From the NCBI RefSeq assembly GCF_034372165.1, contig NZ_CP139698.1:372001-436000 (forward strand): a DNA stretch of 64,000 bases, in the 5' to 3' direction. Numbering within the stretch: position 1 is the stretch's first letter; every line of letters starts with the position of its first letter. The notes under the pieces are model-generated. The model was not told the origin of the DNA, did not search any database, and was given only the letters and a program-made list of their open reading frames with translations. The stretch comes from Christiangramia sp. OXR-203 (GTDB lineage: Bacteria; Bacteroidota; Bacteroidia; Flavobacteriales; Flavobacteriaceae). Shown piece after piece: positions 7,329 to 14,425 of the stretch. A program made the translations under genes and the position numbers.

Positions 7329-8863
7329 ATTTTAGCGAAAAAGATATCCTTCAAATCAAGGAAAAAGGTATAAGTAAAGATGAAGTAGAAGACCAGATCG
7401 CCATTTTCAAACGAGGCAACCTGAAAGTAAATATTACCGAAGCTGCTACGGTAGGAAAAGGAATTAGCAGGATTGAAGCTGCTGAAAAACATGAATTGAT
7501 AGATTTTTACAATTCAGAAAAATCTAAATACAGTATTCTTAAGTTCGTGCCGGCATCTGGTGCAGCTTCCAGAATGTTCAAGGCTTTGCATAACTTTTCC
7601 GAAGAGTTCGATCCAGAAAATGATGAGTTAAGAGAATATCTTGATAAAAAAGGTGATGCAGATCTTCAAAGATTCTTTAATCATGTAGATAAATTGCCTT
7701 TCTATAATCATGCGGTGAACAAAGCGAAAAAGAACCATCCAGACTATGAGAATCTTTCCCACGATCATCAGCATTCCATCCTGGTACACACGATTCTCGA
7801 TTCAGATGGGCTCTATCTCAGTGATTTACCAAAAGGCCTGGTTCCATTTCATAAATACGACACTCATATTTCCACGGCTTTTGAAGAACATTTATTCGAA
7901 GCCGCAAAATATATTGCTGTAGATGGAGTTGCCAGACTTCATTTTACGGTAGCTGAAGGAGATCGCGAGAAGTTTGAAGCTGAATGGAATGATGTTGGAG
8001 AACGTGTAGAGAAGGCTACAGGGGTTAAATTCGAGATCCATTATTCTTACCAGGATCCAAAAACAGATACTATTGCGGTCACTGGCGAATTTGAGCCATT
8101 TAGAACTAAGGAGGATACCTTATTCTTTAGACCCGGAGGACATGGCGCGCTCATCGAAAATATGAATCAGTTAGATGCAGATATCGTATTTGTAAAGAAT
8201 ATCGATAATGTGGTTACTGAAGATAAAGTACAACAGGTGGCCGACCATAAGAAATTACTGGGAGGAAAACTGTTGAAGGTTCAGACTAAAGTATATGAGT
8301 ACCTTGAAACCCTGGACAAAGGAAATGTATCTCATGAAAAACTGGATGAGATCCAGACATTTCTGAATGATGAATTATTCGTAAAATCTGGTAGTGACGG
8401 CGATATGTTCGTGGAAAACCTGAAACACAAACTTCGTAGACCATTGCGGGTTTGCGGGATGGTTAAGAATGAAGGTGAACCAGGCGGAGGTCCTTTCCTT
8501 GTGAAAGATAGCGACGGGAATACATCTCTACAAATAATTGAAGGAGCACAGATCGATAATGACAATCCCGAACAGGCTAAAACAGCTCGTGAAGCTACAC
8601 ATTTTAATCCGGTGGATATTGTTTGCGGACTCAAAGACCACAAGGGTGAAGCTTATGATCTTAATGAGTATGTAGATGAAGACATGAGTTTTATTGCAGA
8701 TAAAACAAAAGATGGTAAGGAGTTGAAAGCTTTAGAGAGACCTGGTTTATGGAATGGTGGAATGGCACGCTGGAATACGATCTTTGTAGAAGTTCCTGTG
8801 GAAACCTTTAATCCTGTGAAAACCGTTTCAGACCTGCTAAAGGATTCTCATCAACCAGCTTAA
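7325..8863 (+). CDS. DUF4301 family protein, nucleotidyltransferase-like
   Basis: The protein has 512 residues from a GTG start inside the GTGA overlap with the kinase stop. It carries KFVPASGAASRMFKAL near residues 73-88, which resembles the nucleotide-binding loop of sugar-1-phosphate nucleotidyltransferases. It also has RPGGHGALIENMNQLDADIVFVKNIDN, which resembles UDP-sugar pyrophosphorylase substrate loops, and EGEPGGGPFLVKDSDG. The family is typical of Bacteroidota and its reaction is not established. Operon position does not clearly link it to thiamine. The cytoplasm is likely, as no signal peptide is present. Confidence 0.8.
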   Translation: MNFSEKDILQIKEKGISKDEVEDQIAIFKRGNLKVNITEAATVGKGISRIEAAEKHELIDFYNSEKSKYSILKFVPASGAASRMFKALHNFSEEFDPENDELREYLDKKGDADLQRFFNHVDKLPFYNHAVNKAKKNHPDYENLSHDHQHSILVHTILDSDGLYLSDLPKGLVPFHKYDTHISTAFEEHLFEAAKYIAVDGVARLHFTVAEGDREKFEAEWNDVGERVEKATGVKFEIHYSYQDPKTDTIAVTGEFEPFRTKEDTLFFRPGGHGALIENMNQLDADIVFVKNIDNVVTEDKVQQVADHKKLLGGKLLKVQTKVYEYLETLDKGNVSHEKLDEIQTFLNDELFVKSGSDGDMFVENLKHKLRRPLRVCGMVKNEGEPGGGPFLVKDSDGNTSLQIIEGAQIDNDNPEQAKTAREATHFNPVDIVCGLKDHKGEAYDLNEYVDEDMSFIADKTKDGKELKALERPGLWNGGMARWNTIFVEVPVETFNPVKTVSDLLKDSHQPA

Positions 8864-9264
8864 TGGATCAACATCAAATTGAAACAGAGCTTGAATTTAA
8901 AGCTGTAAGAAGTTCTGGTCCTGGTGGGCAACATGCTAATAAGACATCTACAAAAGTGGAACTTAGTTTTCATGTTGAGAATTCCATAGGACTTTCAGAA
9001 GCAGAAAAAGGCAGAATCCGAAGGAAGCTTGAAAACAGGATCAACCGCGAGGGATTTTTGAAGATGTCGAGTGAAGATTCCCGGAGTCAGCATTCCAATC
9101 GCGAGATCGTCATTCACAATTTTCTGGAATTGATAAAATCGGCACTTAAAAGACAGAAACCTCGAAAGAAGACAAAACCAACCCGGGCGTCAAAACTGAA
9201 AAGATTGCACTCTAAAAAGAAAAGATCAGAGATCAAGGCAAATAGAAAAGATCCTTTGAAGTGA
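8863..9264 (+). CDS. arfB: Alternative ribosome-rescue factor ArfB (peptidyl-tRNA hydrolase)
   Basis: The protein has 133 residues, with the class-I release factor GGQ motif in RSSGPGGQHANKTSTKVEL near residues 16-34. It ends in a long Lys/Arg-rich tail (KRQKPRKKTKPTRASKLKR..) that in ArfB enters the empty mRNA channel of stalled ribosomes. It lacks the codon-recognition domains of PrfA/PrfB, as the family should. It releases nascent chains from non-stop complexes. It is the last gene of the operon, coupled by TAATG to the DUF4301 gene. Confidence 0.92.
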   Translation: MDQHQIETELEFKAVRSSGPGGQHANKTSTKVELSFHVENSIGLSEAEKGRIRRKLENRINREGFLKMSSEDSRSQHSNREIVIHNFLELIKSALKRQKPRKKTKPTRASKLKRLHSKKKRSEIKANRKDPLK

Positions 9265-9351
9265 ATGTGGGTATTAAATCCTCAGTTTTTCTGTAGATTC
9301 CACGTAATTTCTTGAATTGGCATTGAATTTAAATTTGTCTATTAATCTTTT

Positions 9352-9423
9352 ATGTCACTGGTATGGTGGGTTTTAAAGGAGCTGAAGGGAGTTTTGAAGT
9401 TTTGGTATAATTATTACTATTAA
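9352..9423 (+). CDS. Possible 23-aa Trp/Tyr-rich peptide
   Basis: ATG at 9352-9354 opens a frame reading MSLVWWVLKELKG and ending in FWYNYYY before TAA at 9421-9423. It alternates hydrophobic and Lys residues and could form an amphipathic, membrane-active helix. A -7-like box lies just upstream and a hairpin 75 nt downstream. The length is so short that chance is a real possibility. Confidence 0.2.
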   Translation: MSLVWWVLKELKGVLKFWYNYYY

Positions 9424-9497
9424 GTAGATAGGTTAGTATTGGGAACAAAATGAGTTACACTTAATTTATTTTGTTTTATAATTTAGATTTTCGGATT

Positions 9498-9526
9498 GAA
9501 AGGGCTCCCTCGGGAGCCCTTTCTGT
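9498..9526. terminator. Hairpin, probable terminator
   Basis: The arm GAAAGGGCTCCC (9498-9509) pairs perfectly with GGGAGCCCTTTC (9512-9523) around a tiny centre. The T-run after it is weak (TTCTGTATTT). It lies 234 nt past the ArfB stop and may end that operon or a short transcript from 9340. Confidence 0.6.
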
Positions 9527-9719
9527 ATTTAAGTACCTCTAAAAAATGACTCTGATTTTCTACACTCATTTCCTAAAAATCACAGAATATCTACATAATT
9601 AAGTGTGAAATAAAATTAAGTAAAGCATCGAATCTATTGGTTATTAGTTCCTTCCGTAGAATTGATTCAATTTGGTATGATTTTGACTCTATTCTTTACA
9701 TAACCACAAAACAATCATT

Positions 9720-10058
9720 ATGAAAAAGTTTATTTTAAGTACAGCAACCATTGCAGCTTTATTTTTAACTACAGGAAATCTACACGCACAGGATGAAGAG
9801 ATAGAAGTGGAGACCGAAGTGGAAATGGAACAGGAAACTACGGAATTTGAATCTATCGATGTGATCTCATTACCACAGAATATCAAAGATGCTGTATTGA
9901 CCAACTATAATGGTGCAGTAGCTAGTGAAGCATGGGTAATGACCAAAGAGGATGAAACTAAGGTTTACAAACTGAATCTGGATGTAAAAGGTGAGCAAGA
10001 GCAAGTTTTTATAGATTCTGATGGAAACTGGCTTAAAGAAGATGAAACTGAAAAATAG
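9720..10058 (+). CDS. Small secreted protein, PepSY-like
   Basis: The 112-residue protein has a Sec signal peptide (MKKFILSTATIAALFLTTGNLHAQ) and probable cleavage after HAQ. An acidic linker of alternating E and V/T (about residues 25-45) follows. Then comes a domain with LPQNIKDAVLTNYNGAVASEAWVM, YKLNLDVKGEQEQVFIDSDGNW, reminiscent of small periplasmic PepSY-like or BLIP-like folds of Bacteroidota. The location is periplasmic by inference. The function is unknown. It stands alone in its orientation, followed by a structured RNA region. Confidence 0.7.
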   Translation: MKKFILSTATIAALFLTTGNLHAQDEEIEVETEVEMEQETTEFESIDVISLPQNIKDAVLTNYNGAVASEAWVMTKEDETKVYKLNLDVKGEQEQVFIDSDGNWLKEDETEK

Positions 10059-10079
10059 AACTTGTCTGATCAATGAGAA

Positions 10080-10297
10080 CCCAACTCAAGGCATATTGGA
10101 TCTTATATGAAGTTTGAAAACTTGAAATTTATAGAAATGGTAGCAGCCCAGCTGCAACAACCATAACAACTAACACCAGATCCATTTCTATAAATTTTAA
10201 AGTTCATGACGCAGATCTGATCAAATGGAAACCAGTTACTTGCAAAATTTAAATTTTGCAGGCTACCTAAGGAGGCTTTTTCGAAGCCTCTTTTTTT
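10080..10297 (+). ncRNA. Candidate structured RNA or long structured 3' UTR
   Basis: A 16-bp perfect inverted repeat (10125-10140 with 10182-10197) is prolonged by AACTT/AAGTT (10119-10123 with 10200-10204), or alternatively ATGAA/TTCAT. Further out GATCT/AGATC (10099-10103 with 10213-10217) can pair. The 41-nt loop holds a smaller GCAGC/GCTGC hairpin (10143-10155). A perfect 20-bp palindrome follows at 10241-10260, then a terminator at 10272-10297. The shape, a long interrupted rod closed by a terminator, resembles 6S-like RNAs in general outline, but I cannot assign a family. No promoter is evident immediately upstream. Confidence 0.4.
10272..10297 (+). terminator. Intrinsic terminator
   Basis: GAGGCTT (10272-10278) pairs with AAGCCTC (10284-10290) around loop TTTCG, followed by seven T. 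It ends transcription from the secreted-protein/structured-RNA unit before the response regulator promoter. Confidence 0.88.
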
Positions 10298-10333
10298 ATG
10301 CTTTCTTTTAAAACCATATGAGTTAAAGATTCT

Positions 10334-10341
10334 TACCTTTG
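10334..10341 (+). promoter_or_regulatory. -7 element of the response regulator gene
   Basis: TACCTTTG matches TAnnTTTG exactly, 20 nt before the ATG at 10362. No clear TTG lies at -33. Confidence 0.5.
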
Positions 10342-10361
10342 CAGCTCACTAAAGCTATTCT

Positions 10362-11720
10362 ATGTCTAAAGTTCTGGTCGTTGAAGACGATGTTGCCTTC
10401 GGTACTATGCTCAAAACCTTTTTAGAGAAAAGGGAGTATAAAGTCGAGCTGGTATTTTCTGCAGCTGAAGCATTCAATAAGATTGAAAAAAGCAACTTTG
10501 AACTTGTGCTTACAGATGTTCGTCTACCAGATCATGATGGCCTTGAGATCCTGAAAAGGGTTAAAGCTAAGGACATCGCTACTCAGGTGATCGTAATGAC
10601 AAGTTATGCTGAAATCAGTATGGCTGTAAATGCAATGAAAGAAGGTGCATTCGATTATGTATCCAAGCCATTTCGACCTGAATCTATATTACAAACCATA
10701 GAAAACGCCTTGCGTACTAAGGTGGTAGCACCAAAAGAAGTTGCCGCGAAACCCGCAAAGAAAGCCAGCAAATCCAGTTCAACAACACAAAGACTTGATC
10801 TTGTAGAAGGCGTTAGTGAACCTTCCCGAAGACTTGCAGATTATGTGGAACTGGTATCCCCAACAAATATGTCGGTTTTGATCACCGGTGAAAGTGGTAC
10901 GGGAAAAGAGCAGGTGGCAAAGAGCATCCATCTGGAAAGTAAAAGACGTGATGCGCCTTTTATCGCCGTAGATTGTGGAGCGATCCCAAAAGAGATAGCT
11001 TCCAGTGAATTCTTTGGTCATATTAAAGGTTCCTTTACTGGCGCGATAAACGATAAAACCGGTCACTTTGAAGCCGCTAACGGCGGAACATTGTTTCTTG
11101 ATGAAATTGGAAATCTTAGTTATGAACTTCAGGTACAGTTATTACGTGCGCTTCAGGAAAGACGTGTGAAGCCTGTTGGAAGTAATAATGAAATAGAAGT
11201 AGATATTCGCGTGGTAACAGCAACCAATGAAGATCTCTCGAATGCAGTAAAAGAAGGTGATTTCCGTGAAGATCTTTACCATAGGCTAAATGAATTTTCA
11301 ATAAAGATTCCGGCTCTTCGTGAGCGTAAAGAAGATTTGATGCTTTTTGCGAACCATTTTCTTGATGAGGCGAATAAGGACCTGGAGAAAAATGTGCTTG
11401 GCTTTACAGATAAAGCAATAGATGCTTTTAAGAACTATAACTGGCCTGGTAACCTTCGTGAACTTCGGAACATGGTAAAAAGAGCAGTATTGCTCACCCA
11501 GGAAGATCTAATTCCGCTAAAAGTTTTACCTCATGAGATCGCGACTTCCAGTCGTTCTACGGAAAATGATTACGGTCTGTTCAAGAATAAGAATGAAGAA
11601 CAACTAATTCTTGATGCTCTTGAGAAAACCGATGGTAATAAAAGCAAAGCCGCCAGAATGCTTTCTATAGATAGAAAGACGCTTTATAATAAGCTGAAGC
11701 AGTACGGTATCAAACTATAA
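10362..11720 (+). CDS. Sigma-54-dependent response regulator (NtrC family)
   Basis: The 452-residue protein has three parts. A receiver has its phospho-acceptor Asp52 in LVLTDVRLPDHDG. An AAA+ domain has Walker A GESGTGKEQ near residue 176, the sigma-54 contact loop GSFTGA near residue 223, Walker B GGTLFLDEIG and the arginine-finger region. A C-terminal Fis-type helix-turn-helix (GNKSKAARMLSIDRKTLYNKL) binds DNA. The loop is GSFTGA where GAFTGA is usual. An Ala/Lys-rich linker joins receiver and AAA+ (residues 125-145). It converges on a hybrid kinase gene, overlapping it by 11 bp, and they are likely partners. The target promoters are not identified. Confidence 0.95.
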   Translation: MSKVLVVEDDVAFGTMLKTFLEKREYKVELVFSAAEAFNKIEKSNFELVLTDVRLPDHDGLEILKRVKAKDIATQVIVMTSYAEISMAVNAMKEGAFDYVSKPFRPESILQTIENALRTKVVAPKEVAAKPAKKASKSSSTTQRLDLVEGVSEPSRRLADYVELVSPTNMSVLITGESGTGKEQVAKSIHLESKRRDAPFIAVDCGAIPKEIASSEFFGHIKGSFTGAINDKTGHFEAANGGTLFLDEIGNLSYELQVQLLRALQERRVKPVGSNNEIEVDIRVVTATNEDLSNAVKEGDFREDLYHRLNEFSIKIPALRERKEDLMLFANHFLDEANKDLEKNVLGFTDKAIDAFKNYNWPGNLRELRNMVKRAVLLTQEDLIPLKVLPHEIATSSRSTENDYGLFKNKNEEQLILDALEKTDGNKSKAARMLSIDRKTLYNKLKQYGIKL

Positions 11721-14145
11721 TTTGCGCCTCGATATCTTTTATTAGCTTTTCAAGATTTTCCTGAAGATTCACGAATTTAGTCTCATCTACAGTTTTTCTT
11801 TCTTCTAACTTTAGTAGATCCGGCGTTATGGTATGTGCCTGCATTTGTCTAAGCATGGGTAACATTTTATGAGCAGTTTTGCCTAATTCATCCTCGTTCT
11901 GACTTTCCCATGCCGATTTCAACTGTTCCATACTTTCTTTTGTTCCCTCGATAAAGGCGCGAAGTATTTCTTTAAAGGCATCATCATCTTTACCAGCAAA
12001 TTCATAAATTTCAGAAAGATCGTAAAGTACTGTTTGTAGCTCTGTAGATTCTCCCTGCACATTACTGGAAATTGGTTCTTTATGTTCCAGATCCAGCACT
12101 TCAGCAATGGTTTCTTTTAAAGTTGCAGATTTATATGGTTTCAGTAACTTTTCATCGAAACCGGCATCCATATAGACTTGTTTCTCAAGATCTGTACGAC
12201 CCGATAAAGCGATTACGGGTAGATGCATGATCTCATCGGTGCCGCGAATAGTCTTAATTAGTTCAAAACCATCCAGCACTGGCATTTGAATATCGGTGAG
12301 AATAAGATCATATTCTTTCCCATTAATCTTTTCCAGCGCGATCTTACCATTTGCAGCAGTATCAATTTCGAAACCCATAGATCTGGATAGTTCTACGGTA
12401 AGGGATAATTGTCCAGGTTCGTCATCTACTACCAGCGCTTTTAGTCCTGAAGCAGCATAATTCTTCTCGATTTTCTTTTCTGAAGATTTCTTCAACTTTT
12501 TACCTGAAGGCTGATATTTCTCGACTGGAATTTCAATGATAAATTCACTTCCCATCCCGGGTTCACTTTCCACTCTGATGTCACCTTCTAATAAATGCGC
12601 CAGTCTTTTCGTGATGGCAAGTCCAAGACCGGTACCGCCAAATTTCTTCTCAATACTATTATCTTCCTGGGAGAATTCCTCGAAAATACTATCCTGTTTT
12701 TCTTTTGAGATCCCGATCCCGGAATCTTTGACTCTTAATTCAAGAATTTCTCTGTTCTTCTTCGGTTTTACGAGATTTGCAGAGATGACAATGCTTCCTT
12801 CTTCAGTAAATTTCCAGGCATTTGAGATCAGGTTCGCCAGGATCTGTTTAATTCTGAAAGGATCACTTACCAGCTGCATTTTTGCTTCAGGAGCAACAAC
12901 TATTTTAATACTTACATTTTTGGTCCTTTCCGCAGGAATAATATTATTTACAGTATCCTCGATCAATTTGCCGGGGTGGAAAGCTAGTTTTTCTATCAGC
13001 ATTTTTCCCGCTTCGAGTTTGGAGAGATCCAGCAAATCATTGACCAGTCTCAGGATAAATTCTGAAGATTTTTTGATCTGCTTTAAATAATATGCTTGCT
13101 TTTCATCAAGATCGGTTTTCTGTATAAGATCTGTATATCCCATGACGGTTGTCAATGGGCTTCGAAGATCATGAGTGATCGCAGCCATGAACTGCTCTCT
13201 ACTGGCCAGTAGTGATTCTGCAAAATTCTTGGCCTCTTCCAGTTGCACCCTGTATCGCTGACTTCTGGTAATATCACCAATAATATTAATGATAAAATAA
13301 AGGATGATCAGGATAATAATACAGCTCCCAATTAGAATGATCGTGGAAGTTTTGTCCAGCATATTCTGAAAAGTCTCTGCTCGTTCCAATGAATTTTTTC
13401 GTTCGCTTTTCTCTAAATTAGATAGCAAACCCTGTAATTGCTGATTCAGGATCATATCATTATTGAGTAACTCATTTTCCTTCTGAACCACCTCATTTTG
13501 AAACTGTCGGTTAGCAAATTCAAGGTCGGTTAATACTCTCTTGACAGATTTGACCAGCGAATCCAGACGCTGAGTAGTAATATTTTCGGCATTATCTTCT
13601 CTCGAATATTCCAGCCACTTTACCAGTACATCCTTTTGATAAGATTTTAAATTCCTGAATCTGTTCTCGTAATTATAATCCTTGAAAGACTGGTCGATAT
13701 TCCGAAGTTCCCCAAGAGCTTTCCGGTAATAATTGGTATTCCTGTCGGTATCTCGCAAAGCAACCAGCTCCTTCAGGTTTTCTGTCTTTTGTTCCAGAAG
13801 TTGGTAAATACTATCTGCTTCGTCTTCAAAATCAAGTTGAGTGTAACTTGTCTCCAGTTCGTTGATCTTGAATTTTATACTATCAATTTGAGAGTTGTAA
13901 AGTTGTAGCTCTTCCTCATTCCCGGTTTGTATCAAACGCCGGCTTGTATTTTCAGATTCATTCAGGTTGGTGGAAATCTCAGATACCAAAATGAGCTGCT
14001 GTGTATTTTCAGTATTCGTCTGGGCAATTTCAGAATAGGTGAGCACCTGGTTATAAATATACCAGACAGCAAGCCCGGCGAGAATGGAAACAATCACATA
14101 TCCTGCAACAACCTTTACTGTTAAAGAGCGTTTCGTATTTAGCAT
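11710..14145 (-). CDS. Hybrid sensor histidine kinase with receiver and Hpt domains
   Basis: The protein has 811 residues. TM1 is near 11-31, followed by a long helical extracytoplasmic region with coiled-coil character (30-265). TM2 near 268-292 ends in IILIILYFIINII. HisKA has its phospho-His in THDLRSPLTTVMGY (about 324). HATPase_c has N (NLISNAWKF), G1 (DSGIGI) and G2 (GTGLGLAI) boxes. A receiver has ALVVDDEPG and acceptor Asp in LILTDIQMPVLDG (about 615). A C-terminal Hpt domain has its His in KTAHKMLPM (about 757). This supports a His-Asp-His relay, with the adjacent NtrC-type regulator as the obvious final acceptor. The signal sensed is unknown. Confidence 0.94.
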   Translation of the reverse strand: MLNTKRSLTVKVVAGYVIVSILAGLAVWYIYNQVLTYSEIAQTNTENTQQLILVSEISTNLNESENTSRRLIQTGNEEELQLYNSQIDSIKFKINELETSYTQLDFEDEADSIYQLLEQKTENLKELVALRDTDRNTNYYRKALGELRNIDQSFKDYNYENRFRNLKSYQKDVLVKWLEYSREDNAENITTQRLDSLVKSVKRVLTDLEFANRQFQNEVVQKENELLNNDMILNQQLQGLLSNLEKSERKNSLERAETFQNMLDKTSTIILIGSCIIILIILYFIINIIGDITRSQRYRVQLEEAKNFAESLLASREQFMAAITHDLRSPLTTVMGYTDLIQKTDLDEKQAYYLKQIKKSSEFILRLVNDLLDLSKLEAGKMLIEKLAFHPGKLIEDTVNNIIPAERTKNVSIKIVVAPEAKMQLVSDPFRIKQILANLISNAWKFTEEGSIVISANLVKPKKNREILELRVKDSGIGISKEKQDSIFEEFSQEDNSIEKKFGGTGLGLAITKRLAHLLEGDIRVESEPGMGSEFIIEIPVEKYQPSGKKLKKSSEKKIEKNYAASGLKALVVDDEPGQLSLTVELSRSMGFEIDTAANGKIALEKINGKEYDLILTDIQMPVLDGFELIKTIRGTDEIMHLPVIALSGRTDLEKQVYMDAGFDEKLLKPYKSATLKETIAEVLDLEHKEPISSNVQGESTELQTVLYDLSEIYEFAGKDDDAFKEILRAFIEGTKESMEQLKSAWESQNEDELGKTAHKMLPMLRQMQAHTITPDLLKLEERKTVDETKFVNLQENLEKLIKDIEAQIIV

Positions 14146-14195
14146 AAAATTCCTGTGTGCTTAAAAATCTTTATTCCCAATTTTCCTCAAATGTA

Positions 14196-14225
14196 TTGCA
14201 TTTCTAAAAAAGCATATTACATTTG
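14196..14225 (+). promoter_or_regulatory. Promoter of the TPP-controlled receptor gene
   Basis: TTG (14196-14198), a 19-bp spacer and TACATTTG (14218-14225) match the Bacteroidota housekeeping consensus in every part. Transcription should start near 14232, just before the riboswitch. Confidence 0.85.
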
Positions 14226-14235
14226 CGGCATAATC

Positions 14236-14306
14236 TCATAAGGGGTGCCTTCACGGGCTGAGATCATACCCAATGAACCTGGGCAGGTAATGCTGCCAAG
14301 GGATAC
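14236..14306 (+). promoter_or_regulatory. TPP riboswitch (THI-box) aptamer
   Basis: The conserved TPP aptamer blocks occur in order: AGGGGTGCC, GGGCTGAGATCATACCC, the strictly conserved TGAACCTG, GGCAGGTAATGCTGCC and AAGGGATA. These are the P1-P5 elements that fold around thiamine pyrophosphate. A stable CGCAC-GAAA-GTGCG hairpin follows directly (14305-14319), then a terminator. The downstream gene is a TonB-dependent receptor, so high intracellular TPP should shut off outer-membrane thiamine uptake. Confidence 0.95.
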
Positions 14307-14329
14307 GCACGAAAGTGCGGTGTATGTAC

Positions 14330-14366
14330 TCCTGTTATTGCCATATTGGTAATCTCAGGATTTTTT
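14330..14366 (+). terminator. Riboswitch expression platform: intrinsic terminator
   Basis: TCCTG (14330-14334) pairs with CAGGA (14356-14360). ATTGCCA (14337-14343) pairs with TGGTAAT (14347-14353) with one G-U pair. T6 follows at 14361-14366. It sits between the aptamer and the ATG, the layout of transcription attenuation. No anti-terminator pairing was worked out in full. Confidence 0.75.
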
Positions 14367-14425
14367 ATTTTATAACTAAATCAGGAAAGAATAATTGCCC
14401 CTTTTATTCGTAGAAAATTTTGCGA

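Larger units (their letters stand above)
9265..9719. other. Intergenic region with micro-ORF and hairpin
   Basis: No standard gene is seen. A TAAATTTG -7-like box (9330-9337) stands 14 nt before a 23-codon frame at 9352-9423. A strong hairpin follows at 9498-9523. The remaining 200 nt before the secreted-protein gene are AT-rich with no recognised element. Confidence 0.5.

Noticed and set aside
10241-10260. Perfect 20-bp palindrome as a stand-alone operator
   Set aside because: It lies between the structured RNA and the terminator and is very AT-rich; pairing within an RNA is at least as likely, so it is described with that candidate.
12536-13090. 184-codon plus-strand ORF inside the hybrid kinase gene
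   Set aside because: It overlaps the HisKA/HATPase coding region, whose motifs are intact on the minus strand; the composition is Ser/Phe/Ile-rich, as shadows usually are.
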